Positions 61,231 through 64,000 of a DNA stretch of 64,000 bases are shown here, piece by piece (positions within the stretch are counted from its first letter, which is position 1; each line of letters starts with the position of its first letter). Below the pieces are notes generated by a model. That model saw nothing but the letters and a program-made list of their open reading frames with translations. It did no database searches and was not told the DNA's origin. This stretch comes from Bacillus rhizoplanae (GTDB lineage Bacteria > Bacillota > Bacilli > Bacillales > Bacillaceae_G): positions 62,001 through 126,000 of the forward strand of contig NZ_CAKJTI010000005.1 in the NCBI RefSeq assembly GCF_917563915.1, read 5' to 3'. A program made the translations under genes and the position numbers.

Positions 61231-61917
61231 ATGATTGATATTTTCATATCTACATATCCAACGTTCCTAAAAGCAGTTGTTCTGACATTACAATTAACAA
61301 TAACTTCCTTATTACTCGGATGCCTAATTGGATTATTATTTGCTTTTTTTCGTATTTCCAATAGTAAACTCTTAAATGGAGTTGCACATGTATACATTGC
61401 TATTATTCGTGGTATACCGTTAGTTGTACAAATTATGATTCTCTATTTTGGAATTACATCTGTTATTGTATTATCACCTTTTTGGGCTGGCGCTATTGCC
61501 CTTGCTATTCATAACGGTGCCTATATTACTGAAATTTTCAGAGGGGCCATTCAGTCTGTGGACCGCGGCCAACTCGAAGCAGCCCGCTCTTTAGGAATGA
61601 CATATCCATTAGCAATGCGGCGTATTATTTTGCCTCAAGCATTTCGTTTATCTATTCCGCCGCTTGGCAATCAGTTCATTATCGGCCTAAAAGATTCTTC
61701 TCTCGTTGCCTATGTAGGAATGTCTGAGCTATGGGGATCCGGACTTTCTGAAGCTGCTGCAAACTTTCAGCAACTTGAAACATATATTGTCGTCAGCATC
61801 TATTACCTTGCACTCGTTCTTTTATTTACGTACTTCGTTCATCTTCTTGAAAAACGATTAGCACGAAAAAATATGAATCACACACAACTCGCTAAACAAA
61901 AAGAAATCCCTATGTAA
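61231..61917 (+). CDS. Amino-acid ABC transporter permease
   Basis: This 228-residue HisM/GlnP-type permease has five membrane helices and the EAA loop GQLEAARSLGMTYPLAMRRI, followed by ILPQAFRLSIPPLGNQFI. ATG at 61231 follows AGAGGTGATAC. The 93-bp gap to the binding-protein gene is larger than expected but shows no terminator. Confidence 0.92.
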   Translation: MIDIFISTYPTFLKAVVLTLQLTITSLLLGCLIGLLFAFFRISNSKLLNGVAHVYIAIIRGIPLVVQIMILYFGITSVIVLSPFWAGAIALAIHNGAYITEIFRGAIQSVDRGQLEAARSLGMTYPLAMRRIILPQAFRLSIPPLGNQFIIGLKDSSLVAYVGMSELWGSGLSEAAANFQQLETYIVVSIYYLALVLLFTYFVHLLEKRLARKNMNHTQLAKQKEIPM

Positions 61918-61952
61918 AAAGCACGAACTCTTCATGAGTTCGTGCTTTTATC
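61917..61952. terminator. Terminator between the ABC permease and desaturase genes
   Basis: AAAAGCACGAACTC/GAGTTCGTGCTTTT stem, short loop, A- and T-flanked, able to act for both convergent genes. Confidence 0.92.
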
Positions 61953-61994
61953 ATTATTATATAAACATAGTTGATTCTAATAACAACATATATT

Positions 61995-63083
61995 TTAGCC
62001 GTTTTTTACATTTTTTACTTCTTTTACTTCTTTTGTATTTTCCTCACGATATTCAATATTCGCAGGATCTAATCCATTCCCTAAAGAACCGTATAAATGT
62101 GCTTTATGCGGATCAATTAGCTCGCTATCTTGGTAATACACACGCGGTGTATTCCAAAGCGTAGCTAACGCTTTCCCCATCGGCATTTCATGATAGCGCT
62201 CTGGCCACATTTCTTTAATTTTCTCTTTTACTAACGGATAGTATTTCGAGCTCATACCTGGGAACAAGTGATGTTCTGTATGATATGAGAAATTAAAATG
62301 TAACACATCTACCCAGCGCGGTACTGTTACTGATAAACAGTTGGCAAGCGGATCGTTTACAGGAACAATCGGGTTCAAACGGTGATTTGTTGCGATATAT
62401 CCCATTACAATAGCGTTTGCAATTAATAATGGAATAACATAAGCAAAAAACCATTTTGCAGGACCCATAATAAACAATAAACTAATCCACACTGTCCATG
62501 GTAAAAGAAGCTGGAACCATACAGATTTTTTATTCTCTGGTTTAAATTCCTTTATAAAAAGAGTGAACATACGAGACGAATGCACTGTAAATTGAAGCGT
62601 TAACGATAGAAAGCTAAAGAAAGAACGAACATGCAACGGAAGGCGATATACCCAGCGTAAAAATTTGCTTTTCTTAAACTTCTCCATTGTTGGCCACGCA
62701 TCCGGATCATTCTCCTCATGCTGTGTATGCACATGGTGAGTCAAATTGTGCCACTTTCTCCACAACTTTGGTCCAGTTGATAATGGCAAGAACGCAATTG
62801 CTCCAAGAAAATCTCGCAGCCAAGCTTTTCTTACTACTGTACCATGTAAAATTTCATGTCCAAGAAATCCCATAGATGCAAAACATAATCCTAGAACGAT
62901 TGCAATTCCAAGATTAGCCCACACGTTCAAATCTAATAAACCAATTGTCAGAAATCCCGCTACCGTAATGAGTAAATAGGCTAGTCCACCAAACAAACGA
63001 GTTGGGACTGGTTTAAATGCCTTCTTTGGCAAATGCGGTGATACACGTGCTGCATACCATCCAAACGTATGAAGATCCTTCAT
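61995..63083 (-). CDS. Acyl-lipid fatty acid desaturase
   Basis: This 362-residue membrane desaturase has three His boxes: GHEILHG (~residue 75), HNLTHHVH (~111) and YHTEHHLFPG (~270), with four or more membrane helices between. It introduces a double bond in membrane lipid acyl chains with oxygen. B. cereus is known to have two such enzymes, DesA and DesB (delta-5 and delta-10); position suggests DesB, but I cannot prove this. ATG is behind AAAGGGGGC. The tail is rich in Lys/Glu/Val. Confidence 0.9.
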   Translation of the reverse strand: MKDLHTFGWYAARVSPHLPKKAFKPVPTRLFGGLAYLLITVAGFLTIGLLDLNVWANLGIAIVLGLCFASMGFLGHEILHGTVVRKAWLRDFLGAIAFLPLSTGPKLWRKWHNLTHHVHTQHEENDPDAWPTMEKFKKSKFLRWVYRLPLHVRSFFSFLSLTLQFTVHSSRMFTLFIKEFKPENKKSVWFQLLLPWTVWISLLFIMGPAKWFFAYVIPLLIANAIVMGYIATNHRLNPIVPVNDPLANCLSVTVPRWVDVLHFNFSYHTEHHLFPGMSSKYYPLVKEKIKEMWPERYHEMPMGKALATLWNTPRVYYQDSELIDPHKAHLYGSLGNGLDPANIEYREENTKEVKEVKNVKNG

Positions 63084-63617
63084 TCTTTTGCCCCCTTTTC
63101 ATGCCGCGCTTATGCACCTTGCATATATCGATTGTCGTTTCCAGATTGATAATACTATTATTATAAAATTTTCTTTCCCAAAGAAAATTATGCTCACTTA
63201 ATCTTACAATTATTATTCATTGAAAAATATTTCTCTTTTTACTCTTTATCAACCTTTCCACTAGATGAATCATATCAGTAGACTTTCTATATTGTCAATA
63301 ACTTTTATGACCTAGTAATAAAAGTTGGTTATATTTTCATAATCACTTCCTATGTTACTAAAGAAAAGATGCTTATTTACCAACATTTACACTCCATATC
63401 AATTCTTCATCACTTCGTTACTAAACACTTAATGTTGTGAAGGATACTATACTTAATCCTATTTGTCCTGTGTTATGTCAAGAAAATTAAAACAAAGAAT
63501 CATATATAGAACTTCTGTTATTTTATTATTTTAAAATAATTTATTTTTGACACATGAAATTTCTGTTATTGGAAAAATTAAGTAAAAGAAACTAATTAGA
63601 ATAAGAGGTGCATTCAT
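63084..63617. other. AT-rich region between divergent desaturase and oxidoreductase genes
   Basis: A 534-bp gap with promoters for both genes presumably inside. No ORF, repeat or riboswitch pattern was recognised. Confidence 0.55.
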
Positions 63618-64000
63618 TTGGAACATGAACAACTTCCAAGATTTCCAGAACCATATTGGCGGGACTCTACTAACTTCCCTACTTTCCCAAAGCTAACTGA
63701 GAACATTAAAACAGAAGTTGCCATTGTCGGAGCAGGTATCACTGGCATTACAACAGCGTACTTACTTGCAAAAGAAGGAATCAAAGTTGCATTAATTGAT
63801 GCCGGAAATATTTTAAACGGAACAACTGGACATACAACTGCAAAGATTACAACCCAGCACGATCTTATTTACGATGAACTAATTAGCAATTTTGGGGAAG
63901 AGAAAGCGAGATTATATTACGAAGCAAACGATAAAGCGCGGCAATTTATAAAAGATACCGTACAACAGCACAATATCCAATGTGATTTCACAGAAGAAGA
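63618..64000 (+). CDS. FAD-dependent oxidoreductase (YhfW-like), 3' end cut off by window
   Basis: Only the first ~127 codons are visible. They read LPRFPEPYWRDSTNFPTFPK, then the dinucleotide-binding motif VAIVGAGITGITTAYLLAKE, DAGNILNGTTGHTTAKIT and QHDLIYDELI. This is the N-terminal FAD domain of the DadA/GlpD-type family; YhfW-type members continue into a C-terminal Rieske [2Fe-2S] domain, which would lie outside. The start is TTG at 63618 with AGAGGTG upstream; an internal ATG does not occur in frame nearby. Confidence 0.85.
   Translation, partial: MEHEQLPRFPEPYWRDSTNFPTFPKLTENIKTEVAIVGAGITGITTAYLLAKEGIKVALIDAGNILNGTTGHTTAKITTQHDLIYDELISNFGEEKARLYYEANDKARQFIKDTVQQHNIQCDFTEE

Noticed and set aside
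61137-61231. Possible separate promoter or terminator between the ABC binding-protein and permease genes
   Set aside because: The gap shows no convincing hairpin with T-run or promoter pair; operon read-through is the simpler view.

Overview
The window is low-GC Firmicute DNA from the Bacillus cereus group. Three things point there. Most genes have strong GGAGG-type ribosome binding sites. The left third keeps the Bacillus subtilis yfjP-yfjS-yfjT-yfkAB-yfkD-yfkE ... yfkH-yfkI-yfkJ-yfkK order. At least eight copies of a short dispersed element with TTTAT ends match the published description of bcr1, which is specific to this group. It is ordinary chromosome: no rRNA, tRNA, CRISPR array, prophage or intact insertion sequence was seen.

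Layout. 1-8.7 kb: alkA (cut by the window edge), pdaA, Fe-S fumarase, yfjT-like, the radical-SAM gene yfkAB, yfkD, the cation/proton exchanger chaA, a PNPOx-like flavoprotein, a 49-aa BH0509-family protein and a DedA membrane protein. 9.1-13 kb: a 932-aa TPR plus dynamin-like GTPase protein, a small ORF lacking a start codon, and a type I signal peptidase. 13.3-19.9 kb: YhhN and EamA membrane proteins, the P1B-4 metal pump pfeT, a 39-aa hydrophilic protein, and yfkH-yfkI-yfkJ-yfkK. 20-25.5 kb: the six-gene yceCDEFGH tellurite/stress operon. 25.8-31 kb: a 9xSH3b glucosaminidase and a T-box-controlled ProRS. 31-37.5 kb: a phosphodiesterase, a UMF1 transporter, small proteins, and an ABC-F protein behind an attenuator with a leader peptide. 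37.6-41 kb: a TPP-riboswitch-controlled thiXYZ pyrimidine uptake operon. 41-47.3 kb: a nucleoside hydrolase behind a c-di-GMP-I riboswitch, a Dcu transporter, threonine dehydratase, a decayed VOC gene, and a glycosyltransferase between two oppositely oriented repeats. 47.3-51.3 kb: TPP-riboswitch-controlled thiM-thiE, then topB. 51.7-59 kb: YhgE, an EEP phosphatase, a maltose/glucose-type PTS and an alpha-glucosidase with cre sites. 59-64 kb: an amino-acid ABC transporter, a fatty acid desaturase, and the start of a YhfW-like oxidoreductase.

How the genes connect. The two TPP riboswitches tie pyrimidine/thiamine-precursor import (thiXYZ plus a thiamine-binding protein) to salvage (thiM, thiE). 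The PTS and alpha-glucosidase form a catabolite-controlled alpha-glucoside pathway. The yce genes form a single envelope/metal-stress module. The most interesting regulatory DNA is the c-di-GMP-I riboswitch in front of a purine-type nucleoside hydrolase and the leader peptide plus intrinsic terminator in front of the ABC-F gene. The most unusual protein is the TPR-GTPase, whose G3 motif is degenerate. All assignments come from reading the sequence and from remembered family knowledge; no database search was run.
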